DNA of 64,000 bases. It comes from Acanthosepion lycidas (Eukaryota > Mollusca > Cephalopoda > Sepiida > Sepiidae). The notes beneath the pieces are model-generated. The model saw nothing but the letters and a program-made list of their open reading frames with translations. It did not search any database and was not told the DNA's origin. This document shows, one piece after another, positions 11,561-25,247 of this stretch; the stretch's first letter is position 1, and each line of letters opens with the position of its first letter. Where the stretch lies: assembly GCA_963932145.1 (NCBI GenBank), contig OZ010587.1:115103910-115167909 (forward strand), given 5' to 3'. Position numbers and translations under genes: made by a program.

Positions 11561-13275
11561 TTGTGAGATCAGTGCAGTTTCAATGCATTTTCTTTATAAA
11601 TTTTTTTTTTTTTTTTTAAATCAGACTGGCATATTTTAGGTAGAAATTCTGCTCAGATGTGTTAGAGTGAACTAATAATGCATTTAAAGTGTTGTTGTGC
11701 ATTAGATCCTGGTGATGATCATATAGTACTTTTTTGAGATTTCTACATGTTTCACATGTATGTCATCGAACATTTAGTGCAATTTACTTTCTATATTTCT
11801 ACCTCTGGATTAATGCTTTTTCATTCCATTTGGTACAGACTATATCTTCTATGATGGTGATAAATCTTACATCAAGGATGAATAAGTTGTTTTCAATTTT
11901 AGCTGTTATGGAATTAGTGGGTATATCTCAGAGTTTGATAATTTTTCCAAAAAGATCAATTATGGACACTAATCTTTTCATATAGAACAAAGACCAAAAA
12001 TGATAAATTCGTTCCAGGTTGTTTATTCAGTAATGTAATTTGATGGTTTCAATCAAAACTTTAGAGCAATTATTGATTCTTTCACTTCCTAGAAGCAATA
12101 CCTATATATTTATAAGCAAATGTCAATTTTTTTTTCAAAACTTTTATACCATCACAACTAATCAGCATTAACAAAAAAAACAAATTACTTTCTGAGACCA
12201 CGAACAAGTGGGTACCTACACCCACTAGATCCGAAATATAATGCATTTAACTTTCTATAACAAGTCCCAATACTTATATACAAGACAATATTATTAGTTG
12301 TAAAATCTTTCAAGTCAACAGAAGAAATCTAAGCCAGTAATTGTGAAGTAAAACATGTAAATGCCATCCTTAAAAAAAAAAAAAAAAAACGTATTGGTAA
12401 GGCCATTATATATTCATTGTAAGTCTTGACAGCTGACGTCTACTATAATAAAATTGGTTTACAAAGTTCAAAAGATTCATTCAAAAAGAAAATCTAAAAT
12501 ATAGATTAGATTGACGCATACAGATGTTTTGAGGTTTTAAGATGACGAGTCTACAGGCAATAAATTTCCTGATGGAACTTTAAAAACTTATTTCAATCTT
12601 TTATAAATATTTTTGAAATCAATTAAAATCTTCAAAATATGAGAAAAAAGGTGTAATGAATACAAGTGAATAAAAACTGATAATTATTCTAGACTAGCAG
12701 CATGGCCAGGCGTTGCCCATGCTCGATTCAAAATTCATACGACTCATACAGCAATCGCTATCACTTGACTTAAAATATTTTTGACCTTCCTTGCCTTTAA
12801 AGGAGTGCCCTTTGCCGTGCTGATGTTGCTGCATGCCTTCTTGCCTATCTCACACTACAAATTTTTTCTAAGCTCTATACTAAACATTAAATCTGTTACG
12901 AAAAAAAACACTAAACTAAATGAACACAAAATGATCAGCTTTAAAAAAGGACTCATAACTGGAAAAACCGAATGAAAAAGGAATGTTAACAACAAATAAT
13001 TTTTCACACCCAACCCAGATCTGCGGAATCAGAATCAACGTTGAGTTTAAGCAAGCAAATGAGCCAATTGGAGTAAAATGCCATGCAGATTTAAATTTTT
13101 CCCCACTTGTGATGAATGCAGCTATCGATGCTAGTTAACATTCGTGTCAGTCAGCTGTTGGCTCTCATGCTGGCCAATAGAATCTTCCTGCCTATTCGTG
13201 GCAGCCAGCTATAGGCTCTCACTCTGGCCAGTAGAAAATGGCCACAAACTACATGAAAACTGCTGTAGAAACATG

Positions 13276-13315
<40 letters not shown>

Positions 13316-14565
13316 CGATTATTTCCACTATTGATGGGAGTTGAGAAATGCAATGTCGGTCTTGGCCTTCCCACTAACTTGGAGCATGTGCATGTAAATT
13401 TTGGTGCAAATCTGTCAAAAATTGCGGCCGTGCATTCGTTACACACACACAGCCTTTTATAGATAATTTTATCTTATTGCTGTGATGCAGGTAAGAACCT
13501 GTAAGTTTATTTTATTTGTTAATTTATAGTCTACCATAAGTCAGCAAATAAGAAGTGACTTGCAATTTTAAACCAGTATCAGCTCAAATTAATAGAATAT
13601 CAAGAAAAGGTGTAATTTGTTTCTTTTTCATATGTGAATTCAATTGTAGGCTCAAATTTTAGTTTATTTATGAAAACTTGTAATTTAGTTGTGCAAATAT
13701 ATTAGTAAGGCATCATCTATATAATGGGTTTTAGTGCCCATATTGAATGTGCCAGATTCTAAGAACTCGAAAAGAAGACATGCTAAAACACTATTGAGAG
13801 TAGAGACAATAAGTTGACAAATTTTTGTAAGAAATTATTGAAAATTTGAACATAAATAAATTTTTTGACTTTATTGATTAGTAAAGAGAGGTTTATTCTT
13901 TATTTTATGAGGGGATATTTTGGAAAATTTAGATATTTGTCAGCTGTTACATTAGGATATGATATCAAATCTAGCCACAACATTATTTTTTTAATTTGTT
14001 GATGAAATTACCAGAATTTTTAAGGGTGTGAAAGGCTGATTAAGATGATTTTAGTAATTTGTATGTACTGCCTATAACAGAGATAATAGGTTACATTGGG
14101 GCACTGGCTTTGTGTGTTTTTGGTAAGCCATAGTCTAGGTATCTATTGGGTGGTATTCTATTAATCATAACTAGAGTTTGTCTTCTTTATTACTTTTTTA
14201 TTGATTGTTGAATTTTTGTGTCTTGATTGATTTAGTGTTCAATTTTTCATATTAAAGATCATTATAAATACTGACATCCATAATCACATTTCCTTCACCT
14301 TTATTTAGGGTAGTAACAAATAAAAATTACCTAGAAGACATTTCCTATTTTTAAAGTGGTAATTATAATCATTTGCATAAATCCTTTACTGAAGTTAGTG
14401 TCATCTCTTCTTTTTTTTTTGTTTATTATAATGTCTATGACATCTACATTTTTTATTTCAGCTGAAAATTTAAGTCAGAAACTCAAAGCTTCTAGTTCTA
14501 TGATGAAATGCTTTATGCTCTATAAGCTATTGACAAGATGCAGTTAAACTATGTTAGACAACACA
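11560..14565 (-). pseudogene. Penelope-like element B: RT plus GIY-YIG, split by a later insertion
   Basis: On the minus strand: GEGNVIMDVSIYND (about 14300, 'ADKGNxxVxMD' in relatives), YGLPKTHK-like PRLWLTKNTQS (about 14130, shifted), a decayed 'FDVxSLYPNVP' block (about 13950), the catalytic box HYIDDALLIY (about 13715) with both Asp present, and FEPTIEFTYEKET (about 13625). After about 800 bp of foreign repeat, the endonuclease part follows: CTKCSMTYM then, one frame over, ETCRNLKKVLYDHHQDLMHN (about 11800-11690), a GIY-YIG-type 'YIGETxRxLxxRxxEH' region. Heavy frameshifting marks an old copy. Confidence 0.65.
12690..13475. repeat. Interspersed repeat inserted in PLE B, with a 40-base A-run
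   Basis: Begins near CTAGCAGCATGGCCAGGCG and ends near a CA run followed by AGCCTTTTATAGATA. It separates the RT and endonuclease parts of PLE B, so it arrived later. The poly-A tract at about 13273-13312 and internal near-duplication (CAGTCAGCTGTTGGCTCTCA and CAGCCAGCTATAGGCTCTCA, about 13150-13225) are visible. The family is not identified. Confidence 0.5.
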
Positions 14566-17500
14566 TTCAACATGAACTTGAGTGCCATCAAAACCTTCAT
14601 GGTCACAATTTGATTTGGAAAACACTATTTTAATAAGTGGAAATTATTTAGATAAAGATGCATAAAAATGGCCATGTTGAATGAATCCCTTATAACTAAT
14701 AGATGGCCGACTTATTTCAATATATACCCTTTTTGCTACTAAATTAGTACCAAAACAATAATGGGTACGTATACCATCAATAATTTTTTAAATAAAATAA
14801 AAATGTTGAAATTAGTTAAAACCTAATTTTTATGATACTGTTAGAAGCTAAATCAAGGTGAATCAGGTTTTGTCTTTGTTATGTAGAGTTTGTTCTTATA
14901 AAATAGAATTCTATTTCTGATGACACTGAATTATCAGCAAAACATGACAAAGTAAATTTTTTTTTAAATTATTGCACACATACAGACATGCCCCCCACAC
15001 CCAATAACAGAATTTCAGATGATCATAAAATGTTATTTTATGAAGTAATGATCATTAAGAAATTTATCACTACCTAAATAGTGAAACTTTAAAATTATTA
15101 AATTATCACAAACAGTTCCTTTGATTGACTTACAATATTCCATGATGGCATCTAACTTTTGAAGTAAAATGTCGTTCAATTTAAACCCACATATCAAAAA
15201 GTGTAAATATCAACAAAGTTTCTGAAAACCTTCATTTATCAGCTGATAATGTCAAGTTTAAATGTATATACAATCTTCTTTGGCAACAAATCATACTCAC
15301 CAAGTAAAAGAAATTTTTTTCTTACAGTAAAGATTGATGTATATATAAACAGTTGACAATGTGCCACACTAAGATATAAATAAAGCCTGTATACTTCCTT
15401 CTATATAATAAGAAATTGTATGGCATCCAACATCAACTGTGTCCAAGTTTATGCAATTTTAATTTGTGAGTGATTTTGCTTGGCAAATTTGCCAGATTCA
15501 CTTCCAAGAAATACAGCATCTCTTCAAGAAAAATGATAATGTTTTTTTCTATATGTAAATCAGTTAACTACTCCAATTTTTGGCTTCCATGTTATCACAG
15601 TGCATGCATAAACACACTGTATGTTAATAAGCTGTTATAATCAGCTAAAACATCCCTGTGAATAAATCCAACCAGAGAAACAGATAAGAATTTGAAATTT
15701 ATCACTACCTAAATAATGAAACTGGGTGGTATGCCTCTAGTGGTAAACTCTAGTGGCATGCCACCCAGTGCCAGATTGGTTGTTTGCATGTAGGGATGTA
15801 ACAAAATGTAAGAAATAATAAGAATGAAATCTTCAATTTTTAAATCATTAGATGTTCAATACTAAGAAAAAGAAACCTTAATAAAAATGTATCAAGTCTC
15901 CAGATAACATTCCATCAAGATTATTTTTTTTTAATGGATAAAAAGCAGACAGGAGCTATCACTTCATTATCAGACACTCAATCTCAGAAACAATACCCAA
16001 GAGTTTGTTTACATTTCCAAATACACATTCCATACTGATTACACACAAAATTAGATATATATAAAAAAAAAAATATGCACAAAAGGTTTTAGAATTTTTG
16101 TAGACTTGTCTGTCAAATTCCTAATTTGGCAAGCAAAGTGACACTTTATAACTTGGCTTTCTTCCCAAATGACAGCTGTTACATAAATTTGATTTTCCCA
16201 ATATTTCCTATCAACATCAACTTATAAAGACAAAAATGAATTTACTTTATCAATAATTCAAAGAAACACACACAACCCTAAAAAGATTAAATTTCAATTT
16301 CTCACTAGACATCTGAGTTTTATTTTGATACCGATGACAGATCTCATTTCAATGGTGAAATTTGCAAGTTATTCCATGTTTAAACTGAACAATTCACATT
16401 TCTAAAAAAAAAAAAAAAAAAAAACATTCACTAAGTTAAGACATAACTATATTCCCCTGCCACCCCAAAAAAACTTTAAAAAAAAAAAAAAATAAATAAA
16501 TATTAAGGAGAATAAATCATATTCTATTAACTATAAACATTACAAACTATTGAAATATATATAATTAAAAGAATACCTTTTAGAAATTTATTAAACTCTG
16601 CAAATAAGCTTCAATACATTAATAAAAGGATACTGATAATATAGGTAAATAAATGTATCTGCGTACTTATATCACTAACGTGTTATAATCTTGTAATAGT
16701 GTTTTGTTTCATATGAAGCACTAGGTTTAGCATTAATATAGATTATCACTAGCAACAAAGAAAACCTTGTCATTGCACAAATGTTATTGTAAATAAAATT
16801 CAAAGAAATGGAATCAAAGTCTCAATACCAAGTCACAAATCTAATTTTTATATCAGCAAAATGTCATTCAAGAGAAATGAAAATTGTAAACAGTAGTTAT
16901 AAGGAGGAGAGAACTGTGCAGTAGTGAAAGAATCAAAACTAAATATTAACTTCATCCATAAATGCCAGCTAGCTAGTTTTGACAATTAGGAAGTCATTAA
17001 GTCTTCTTTTGAAGTTTGTTTTCTTATTATATATACTAGGAATATCCAGGGAATATGTTGAGTTTATAATTCATGAGTATTTTGATATGTGACAGCTGTC
17101 AATCGAGTGACTACCAATATATGTGACCAAGAACGATATCAAGTGGATATCAACAAGTTGATTTTACAGCATTTATCAGCAATCAAGTGAACCAACTTGT
17201 CGCCATTGATGATATATAGTTAGACCATTATGACCGAGAGATGAAACAACAGTTCATGCACTGAATGCACACTAGTTTTCCCTGGCTGAAGAAATTCAAA
17301 ACCCAAAAGTCAGCAGGCAAAGTCATGTCCAAGGTTTATAGGTAGAGGGAAGGTATTTCAGAAGTATGAAAGATGAGATATACCTCAATGTGAACAGTAG
17401 AATGAGAACAATCTACCTCTATAAATTGAATACAGTTTCAAATTCCCTGAAGATTATATTTAGATGGACAGACACCTTAAAGAGATCAAAGGGTATAATG

Positions 17501-18450
17501 GGTGAAATGCAGATCACTTTTCATTGTATTGCCATAGATTTCATATTGGTATACATTGCAGAAGAGAAAATATAAAAATTGACATATTCTTGTGCATTGA
17601 ATTTAATTATGAAGACTGACAACATTTTGGCAATTTTAAGAAAACTTCAATGCAAATGCAAAAGAGATTTCTGTAGTTTATGGAGAATGTACTTTGAATG
17701 ATCAAATGTATCAAAAGCAGTTTTCAAAGTTTTATTGAGTTGCTTTCCTACTGAACAATGCTTTAATCAGAGGAGTTAAGGTTGATTGTAATAAAGACAT
17801 GATAATAATCAACAATATAGTAATGCAGAAAATATTGAAAGTATCTTAACTAAATCAAACATTAGAAATTATTAGTAATGTTCAACACCTAAAAAGCCAA
17901 TGTGTGGTTTACAATACAACTGTGCTGAGCAGACCTTCGTTACAGTTTCTGGGAAAGAATAAATAATCTCACATGATCATCTGGTTTGAAGAAGGCCAGT
18001 ATTCTCAAACACTCAATCACAATGACGTATGACTTTGTTAGGACAAGCATCAACAACTTCTGAACTATTTTGTCAAGCTGATTTCACTCACAAGATTTAG
18101 GTTAACCCTATGTTGTGAATGCCAGGCACTTGCCAACAGTGCTGTATGCTGAAATTGTCTCCCCAGGCTGATATCAAGACATTGACTTAACAAATCAACC
18201 AGGCCTACATTCAAACACTTGTTTCATGGTTGAAATACTTCCATTGTTTTTTGTTTTCTTTTTTTTTAACAAATTGTGATGTCTTATGAAAACTGGATAC
18301 TTTACAATCAAGAGATCATGAGGCAAGCAAACTGAGCCACCACTCACTAAATCTAAGGCCAATCTTTATCTATATAGGATTCTGTGTATACTGTGGAATA
18401 AAAAGGAGTCCTCTATAAGCTGCAAATGATTAGGAGTAATACTTGTTCAA
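14566..18450. other. No gene recognised
   Basis: AT-rich putative intron with poly-A runs at about 16405-16424 and 16478-16492. Apart from the hairpin at 15721-15769, no structure stands out. A 25-base phrase (AAATTTATCACTACCTAAAT...) occurs at 15060 and again at 15697. Confidence 0.4.
15721..15769. repeat. Short inverted repeat hairpin
   Basis: Arms of about 15 bases with one mismatch (ACTGGGTGGTATGCC against GGCATGCCACCCAGT read back), extended by CTAG-containing bases around a short loop. Confidence 0.7.
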
Positions 18451-18454
18451 ATCA

Positions 18455-18720
18455 TCAATTTACAGTTGAGCTGGTTAGATATAGCCATAACTTCTATGCT
18501 AACAGTTTCTTTTCTTACATTTCTTGCTTGTGGAAGTCCTTCTAGCTCCATGCTTTCCAGCCAACTTTAATCTGCAAAAATTTAACTGCAACATTACTGT
18601 TTACTGTCAACCTGATTACTCTTCTCTTTCTGCTCATCATTAATGTTTCTGTCCCTAGTTCTTCCACACCTTGTAACCACTTGTGTCTTTGTGGTGTTAC
18701 TGCCTTAAAGTGATTCCAAT
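18455..18720 (+). pseudogene. LINE C-terminal fragment (same family as 37.7 and 42 kb)
   Basis: YSHNFYANSFFSYIS followed by WKSF and AFQPTLICKNL parallels NRNFYANGFFLLHFRLWNSL in the copy at 38.3 kb. It is only the last ~80 codons of the RT-containing ORF, decayed. Confidence 0.6.
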
Positions 18721-20279
18721 TTAAAAAAAATCTAATTTAAAATACCAATCAATGAAGGGCTTGTGGAATTACTTCTGAAAAACTATAAATTACCATCATA
18801 AAAATAACTCAGCATTTTTTTGCACAAAAAAAAAAAAAAAAAAAAAAAATCAATCAAGCTTTTAGCCTGCTGCTGAAAATATTACACCTTCATATTACCA
18901 TTCATTTACAGAATTCTTAACAGCATTTCAGTTTTTTGAAACACTGCAAAAGATACTAAGAACAGTTCTTTACTAAGAATGATAAAATTATGAAGTTATC
19001 TTAAAGATCACAATGGACTAAACAAAATTGTATGCCATTTAGACTAGAGTAATGTCAGAAAATTTTTGGGGGTAAGCCAATATATTTCAGCTTTTAGGTT
19101 AAGTACCTAATGGGGAATTGAATTCTCTAGTTGACAAGAACACTGCTTTCATTATTCTGCACAATCTGCTCATTAAAACAATATAACAACGTTGGAAAAT
19201 GTAAAGATATTTTACATAATCAAGTGGATTTTTAATAAAAAAGTAAACAAAAATTACCTAAATTCCTGATTCATAAGTAAGTTCCATGCAGTGCACTGTT
19301 GATGAAGAAAAAATAGGTCTGCCTTATGACAGAGGTAGCTGTGCATTTTCTGATAATGCTATAAGGTTCAGATAATGTTTTCCAGACTATATAAAAAATT
19401 TAAGGCAAAAAAAAAAAAAAAAAAAAAAAATAGTTCAAATTCTTCCAGAATATAAAAAAAAATGCAAACAAAATATGACACATTTACAATGTTGATATTT
19501 CGTTTGCTAAACTGATGGACTCAAAGAAATAAAGAAAAACCTTGAAAAGTTTCAGCTCAGTTTCTATTTCTATTTCAATTTCATTGAGAGAGATGGAAAG
19601 ACTCATTTTCATTTCATCATTCATACTTAATACTAATGAGAGAGAGGGAGCTTGTTATCTCTTCCTAAAAGCTCACAAATAGAAGCACGATTATGCAGCT
19701 GAGCTCAGCAGAACCAAAAACCCGTATATAGAACGCAGACACATGGTTCAGGTTCAAAGAAAGTCTCGTACGTTTTCTTCTTAGGAAGAACGATTCCGTT
19801 AATATTTGCAACAGGAAGACACTACGACAAACTGCTGTAATCATTTGTTTCGGAGCAGACATTGAAAGAGAAAGAGAGGAGGGAGCCTTAAAATTTAAAT
19901 AGCTTCTCTAACAAAACTTAATACGGGCACAGAAAAGAAACTGGATAAGCGATAAAATAAAAAAAATACAGTTCAATTTTTTCTTAAAGGTGCTGAGAAA
20001 TGAACTTTATGCAAATAGTTTCCCGAGTTTAAAAGGAATAGAACACACAATGAACCACAAAATCGTATACCAACAATTAGACTACAGAATTAATTGTCGA
20101 CTACTGCATCATTCAATTAGTACTACTCTACTGACAAAGGAAAATTCAGTCAGAGAGAGAGAGAGAGAGATTTTCATTTAATGTAGAAATGAGTCAGAAG
20201 TCGAAAAGGAGTACAACGAGGGTGAGGGCACTATTACTACTCCTAGTGCATCATCTCGTTTTCACTCAATTAGGAGTTG

Positions 20280-20311
<32 letters not shown>

Positions 20312-20341
20312 TGACGACTGTCGATGTAGCAGATGGGCCGA

Positions 20342-20350
20342 GTATAAAAG
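20342..20350 (+). promoter_or_regulatory. TATA-box-like motif TATAAAAGG
   Basis: A consensus TATA box preceded by GGGCCGAG. No downstream gene on the plus strand is recognised, so function is doubtful. Confidence 0.25.
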
Positions 20351-22553
20351 GGAACTCGTTCTGTTATTAAACACAAGGTGACTTAGAATGTTTCGTTGGA
20401 ATATGTGAGGAGAAGAGTAGACGGGAACTGATGCACCTGGTCGCAAAATGGTAACTAAAAATGCTAAGCCTTTCTAGTGTAGTAATTCGACCGGGCACAA
20501 CGCTTGTAAAGGTGGGGCGGTGCCACCAGGAAATTATCAGAAGAGAGAAGGATAGTTGTAAAATGACGGTTATGAAACAGAAATAAAGAGTCATTCCTTT
20601 TGGAATGTAGAAATTTAGTTTATCTTAAATTAAATTTCCATGTCTCTAACTTAAGAGATTGACATTGGAGAATTATTTTTTTTCAAACTCCAAGCAATTT
20701 TAGATGTGTGTGACGTAAACGGTAAAACTTTTTACGGTTTACCGTAAAAGTGAGGGTAAAAAACAGAAACTGCATACAAATAACTTAACTACAACTACAG
20801 AAAGATTTTTTTTTATTTTACGCAATATGATTTGCATTGTTTTTTGTACGTGTTCATTTACATATTTTTTTTTTTTTTTTTTTGACTACGGTGAAAAAAA
20901 AAAAAAACATTTTATTTACTGCATTCTTGTGACGGACGACAAAATTCCTAAATGACATGCTTTTTTGAACTTTCACTTTAACACGTTGACTTCCAGCGGT
21001 CAATTTTATTTATTTATAGGACTTCAAATGTCAACTTTATAGCCAGCACATAATAATGAAGCATTTGAAAAAAATTGATTATGTGTTATAGATTTTCAAT
21101 AGGTTTTTTTCCCATAAAGTTTGTTACAACGAAAAACTCGTGGTTGTAAAAAAAAAAAAAGCAAACTTTGATGATGGCAAGACCCCAAAGACGAAATAAC
21201 TTGTGGTTGATATGGGATGCTGACCACGAGTAATCTTGTGATACGCAGTCAATGTGTTAAAGTTTAAACTTCTATCTGAAAAACAACTATGTCGCATCAC
21301 AGACGTTAAGCATTTTTCAAGAGATTGTTATTAAAGCGAAATTTGAGACTTCACTTTGAATGCATTTTTTTTATTATTATTTCTCCTTTTTCGTGTAAAT
21401 AATACTAATAGCAAGTCGTAATTTTTTTTTTTTTTTATTTACAACTCGACAGCAAATATTGTACTATTAAGCTTTAACAGTTTTATAATTCTTCTTCTTC
21501 ACATATGTCTACTCTACTCTAGACTTACGATAAAAAAAAATAAAAAAATAAAGTGCTTTCTTTCTAGGTGAAAAAAAAAAAGATAACCCACATTGCATGA
21601 GTACAGAACTCACAACAATAACCGAATGGCGGTGGTGCGGATTTCGCTTTCGAAGTGCGAACTTGAATTAAAAAGTTAAATTTTATTATTTTACTTGCGC
21701 CTAAATAAGCTGTATGCATTAAATACATACCAGATTTATTATTTGAATCAACCATGATTATTTCAGAATTCTCTAATACGAATCCTAGTCTTTCATATTT
21801 CCCGCCGTCAAAGAAATCCGTTGAGATCTTGTTTGACTTGTTTACTTAACGATCGCGCAAAAAACGTTTCAGAAAATACACAAACGAGACACAAAAATCT
21901 TCACGTCATTTATTTACCCGGAGGTGCAATATTTTCAGAAGGAAACACACAAAAAAGACGTTAGATTTTTGTTGTTGCTTCTTTTTTTTTTAGTGAATAG
22001 AAAAGTAATTTTTTTGACATTTTTAATAAAAAAGACCCAAAAAACTCAGTCATGAAAAACGTGAAAAACGACTGTATTTTTTTTTTTTGGCTTAATGAGA
22101 TTTTTAGTCAAAAGCAAAAAAAATCTTTTGAAGATGCATTAACAACTGCTAGATTTCGTGTGGTAAAGAATCAGAAGTGAAAGCTTTAGAAAAATGAGAA
22201 AATAGATGCAATTTTAATAATTACGTCAATTAAGGGCGAGCCATCAAGCTTCCACTTTTATTTTTAAAAAGTGACTTAAAAATTTAAAATTAAAAAAGTA
22301 AAGACTGATACTACAAGTGTCTTCTTGCCTCAAGTTAAAAAAAGAATTACTTAAGTTCACTGAGTGAAAAGTTCACTGTATAAAAAGAAAATAGATTTTT
22401 TTTAAAGAGAAAAGCTAAGTCGTTAGCAATCAATCACCATGAGCAAAAATACACAAAAGATAAAAAGGCAGCAGTGAAATGCACACCACAGAAGAAAAAT
22501 GTTTGTTTTTACCACATTTTCCTTTCTTTTTTTCTTTTTTTACTGCGTCAACA

Positions 22554-22600
22554 AAAAGTATAGCTCAGTGGTAGATACGGCAGTGTCGATTTGAGGTAAA
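22554..22600 (+). repeat. tRNA-like 5' half (SINE head remnant?)
   Basis: TAGCTCAGTGGTAGA at 22561-22575 is a near-perfect tRNA box A/D-arm. No matching box B follows at tRNA distance, so it is a truncated tRNA pseudogene or SINE head. Confidence 0.35.
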
Positions 22601-22634
22601 TTTTCAGTACTTATCAAATTATTAAAGAAATAGT

Positions 22635-22694
22635 TTATTATACTCAATCACCATTATTATATTAAATTATAATAATGGTGATTGAGTATAATAA
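22635..22694. repeat. Perfect 27 bp palindrome with 6-base loop
   Basis: The left arm 22635-22661 starts TTATTATACTCAATCACC. The right arm 22668-22694 is its exact reverse complement, with loop TTAAAT. It is isolated, with no transposon ends recognised. Confidence 0.95.
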
Positions 22695-25241
22695 TTTATA
22701 AAAACTAACTAATGCTGTCAGTTTTTATTCAAAGTGACATATTCCAAATACTAACTTTCATTCATTGACAACGGCTGTGACACGTTGTATTGCTTTCAGT
22801 GAAGAGTCGAAATGGAAAAGTCGATTTTTGTTTTAAGAGAAAAGCGACATAAACAGCAACAGAAATTTTCGTTATTTTTGCTAAGAATCGTTAATCGGAC
22901 TTTTTACAATATTCATCGTAAAGTTCACTTAGGAATGTACGTCAAGAATAATTAGTTGTCTTTCTCGTGCCATCTGAACTTTGGGAAGGGAAAATGACAG
23001 AAACAGCTTCTTTTTTAATTTTTTTTAAACACAAACAAAAAATTAAAATATCTTCAATTTGAATACATGCATTTGAGAGATAAGAAAATCAATTTTCACA
23101 TGGGCAAAAATGAAATTAGTTAAGAGTAAGACAGTTAACAGGAGGCCTATTATTAATAAGACAGACTTTAATTAGAAATGTTTACAGAGACGAGTGTTTG
23201 GTCACGTGACTACTTCATCGTTAGTCAGACTGCAGACAAATGGTTAAACTAGAGACTAGAGAGTAGCTTTGGGGGGTTTGGGATGGGTTTTTTTAGTTGC
23301 TCATTCATCAAAATTTAATCAATTTTGACAAGTTTAAAAATATTAAAAATGAAAAATCCTATGCATCAAAATTGTAAAAAGACAAAAAAAAAGAAGGGAT
23401 GAAGAATAAGAAAGAAATTAAATAATTCAGTCAATTGAAGAAATAAGAATGGAAATATCAAGAACACCAAACAATTGTTACAAAGCGAACTATTGAGGAG
23501 GAGACAAATTAAAAACGGAGGGGGCAGTAAAAATGTAATCAAAATAATATTTGGCTTTATTAGTGAGGAGCACTCACTCGAGAGAGAAATTAAAAATAAA
23601 GCAAAGTATTTAAAAAGAAAAAAATAATGAATGTAATAATCATTATAACAAAAAATGCTAAAAAAAGGTGTTTTAAGATAGAAAAATTGCTCGGTCGCCC
23701 CTTAATTTTGACAAGTTCCCACAAGATGCTGCGATGATCGAGCTAGCTAGCTCATTATTTAGTGAGATTTTCAAAATAAAAACTGCAAATAAATCTTCAG
23801 ATTTCATTTGAAAATTTTACTTAAAAGTTATACAATATCCATAATCATGCTTCAGCTTCTTATCCTTCTTCTTCCCGGTCGGGTCTAAATAAGAGCAGAA
23901 TGGAAACCTTTCGTCCGCTTATAATCCTCTCTTCTAACTTCTCACAATAAAAAAGAAATACTGCAATGCATGTTTTTGTGGGTTTTTTTTGTGTACACAG
24001 CAAAAAGGTTTGTTTATTTTATTTATTTATTTATTTTTTTAATATGAATGGACGGACTTGAGATAACAAGCCACACTATACCCGCGACTTTATTATTTTT
24101 TTATTTTTATTTTTTTAAATCCTTCACACACACACAGTGATTCACCAATCCCCGGAAACAAAAAAAGAAATAAAAAAAAAGGGAAGGGAAACTAATCTAT
24201 AAATATGTAATGTAGTAGTAGAAAGTTAAGATTTTTCTTTCAAAAGCTAAGAAAAGAATTTGCCAATCCTTTTACAAAATAAATATTATATATTATTACT
24301 TTTTAAGCAAAAAAAAAAAAAAAAAAAAAAATAGCAATTCCAAGACACGGCGAACACCTAAAGGACAGAAAGGAATTATTCAAGCAACATCAGCAAGAGA
24401 AGATGTACAACAAAAAAAAATGTTTAAAAATAAATACTGACTTAATTTCTGTAAACAACTTAGTTTAAGTTCGATCACTGGCAATAAATAAATTAGACAC
24501 ACTGCAGGATAATTGTTAATGTAGAAAATTAGAAATTAAAAAGATTATGTACAAACAAAAATGTTTATCACCATGTGATTATGGTGAAAGTGAAAGATAA
24601 GTAAAAAAAATAAAATAGACATAAATACAAGGAAATTTATTTCTGGTGATTTTTTTTATTAGTTTCACATTTGTTATTTTTTTTAACACAACAAATGTTT
24701 TTCTTGTTTTGGGCAATTGAATATTAATTAGTTAATCGCTTAATCTTGTAACGTTTTTGAACAGGAGGAATAAAAACGGTTTAGAAAAACTGAAGAAAAG
24801 GTAATATAGTCTCTTTTCTGAACAGATCCACTTACGACAGATCTGGGCATGTTTTTTTTTTGTTTTTTTTTTTTTATCTATCCAGATCATTTGTTTTCGA
24901 AGATGGGGTGATTTATTTTTTAGTCATTACGAGCTCTCACCAAGTTCGTTTTTTCATGACTAAAAAACCGAAAAGGTTTTTGGTGTGTGTGTGTGTGGGA
25001 AGGAGTCTCAGTAATGTTCATTCGAGAAGGAAAAAAAAAATTCCTGATGCATTTCATTCCGATCTTACAACAAATTTTAAAGATTTTCACTTCTTTATTC
25101 GTAAAAACTAAAAAATGTAACTGAAAAATGAATGAATCAAGGAAGGAAGGACAGACAAGTTGTAGGTGAAAGTGAAAGAAAATAATTTAAAAAACAATTG
25201 CAGGAGAGAAAATAAAGACGTAAGTACTTAAATAAATTAAA

Positions 25242-25247
25242 ACTTAC
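25242..25247 (-). other. 5' splice donor GTAAGT of the NKCC exon
   Basis: The minus strand reads CTCTCCACG then GTAAGT, a consensus donor. NKCC homology stops here and the continuing frame becomes low-complexity, which fits an exon-intron boundary in phase 0. Confidence 0.85.

Larger units (their letters stand above)
18725..25136. other. Intron-like sequence, low repeat recognition
   Basis: No homology to known genes seen. Many A/T homopolymers (e.g. 18829-18850, 19408-19430, 20284-20308, 24309-24331). The palindrome at 22635-22694, a tRNA-like box A at 22561 and a TATA-like box at 20342 are listed separately. The 65-residue minus ORF at 19665-19862 is not recognised. Confidence 0.4.
1..25241 (-). 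other. Presumed first coding intron of the NKCC gene (continues past the window)
   Basis: No open frame in this interval resembles the NKCC membrane domain or any later exon. If the gene is intact, intron 1 exceeds 25 kb. It holds PLE, hAT, mariner and LINE relics and tandem repeats, listed separately. The boundary is inferred from the donor only. Confidence 0.5.

Noticed and set aside
22561-22600. tRNA gene
   Set aside because: Only box A is present; no box B or cloverleaf.
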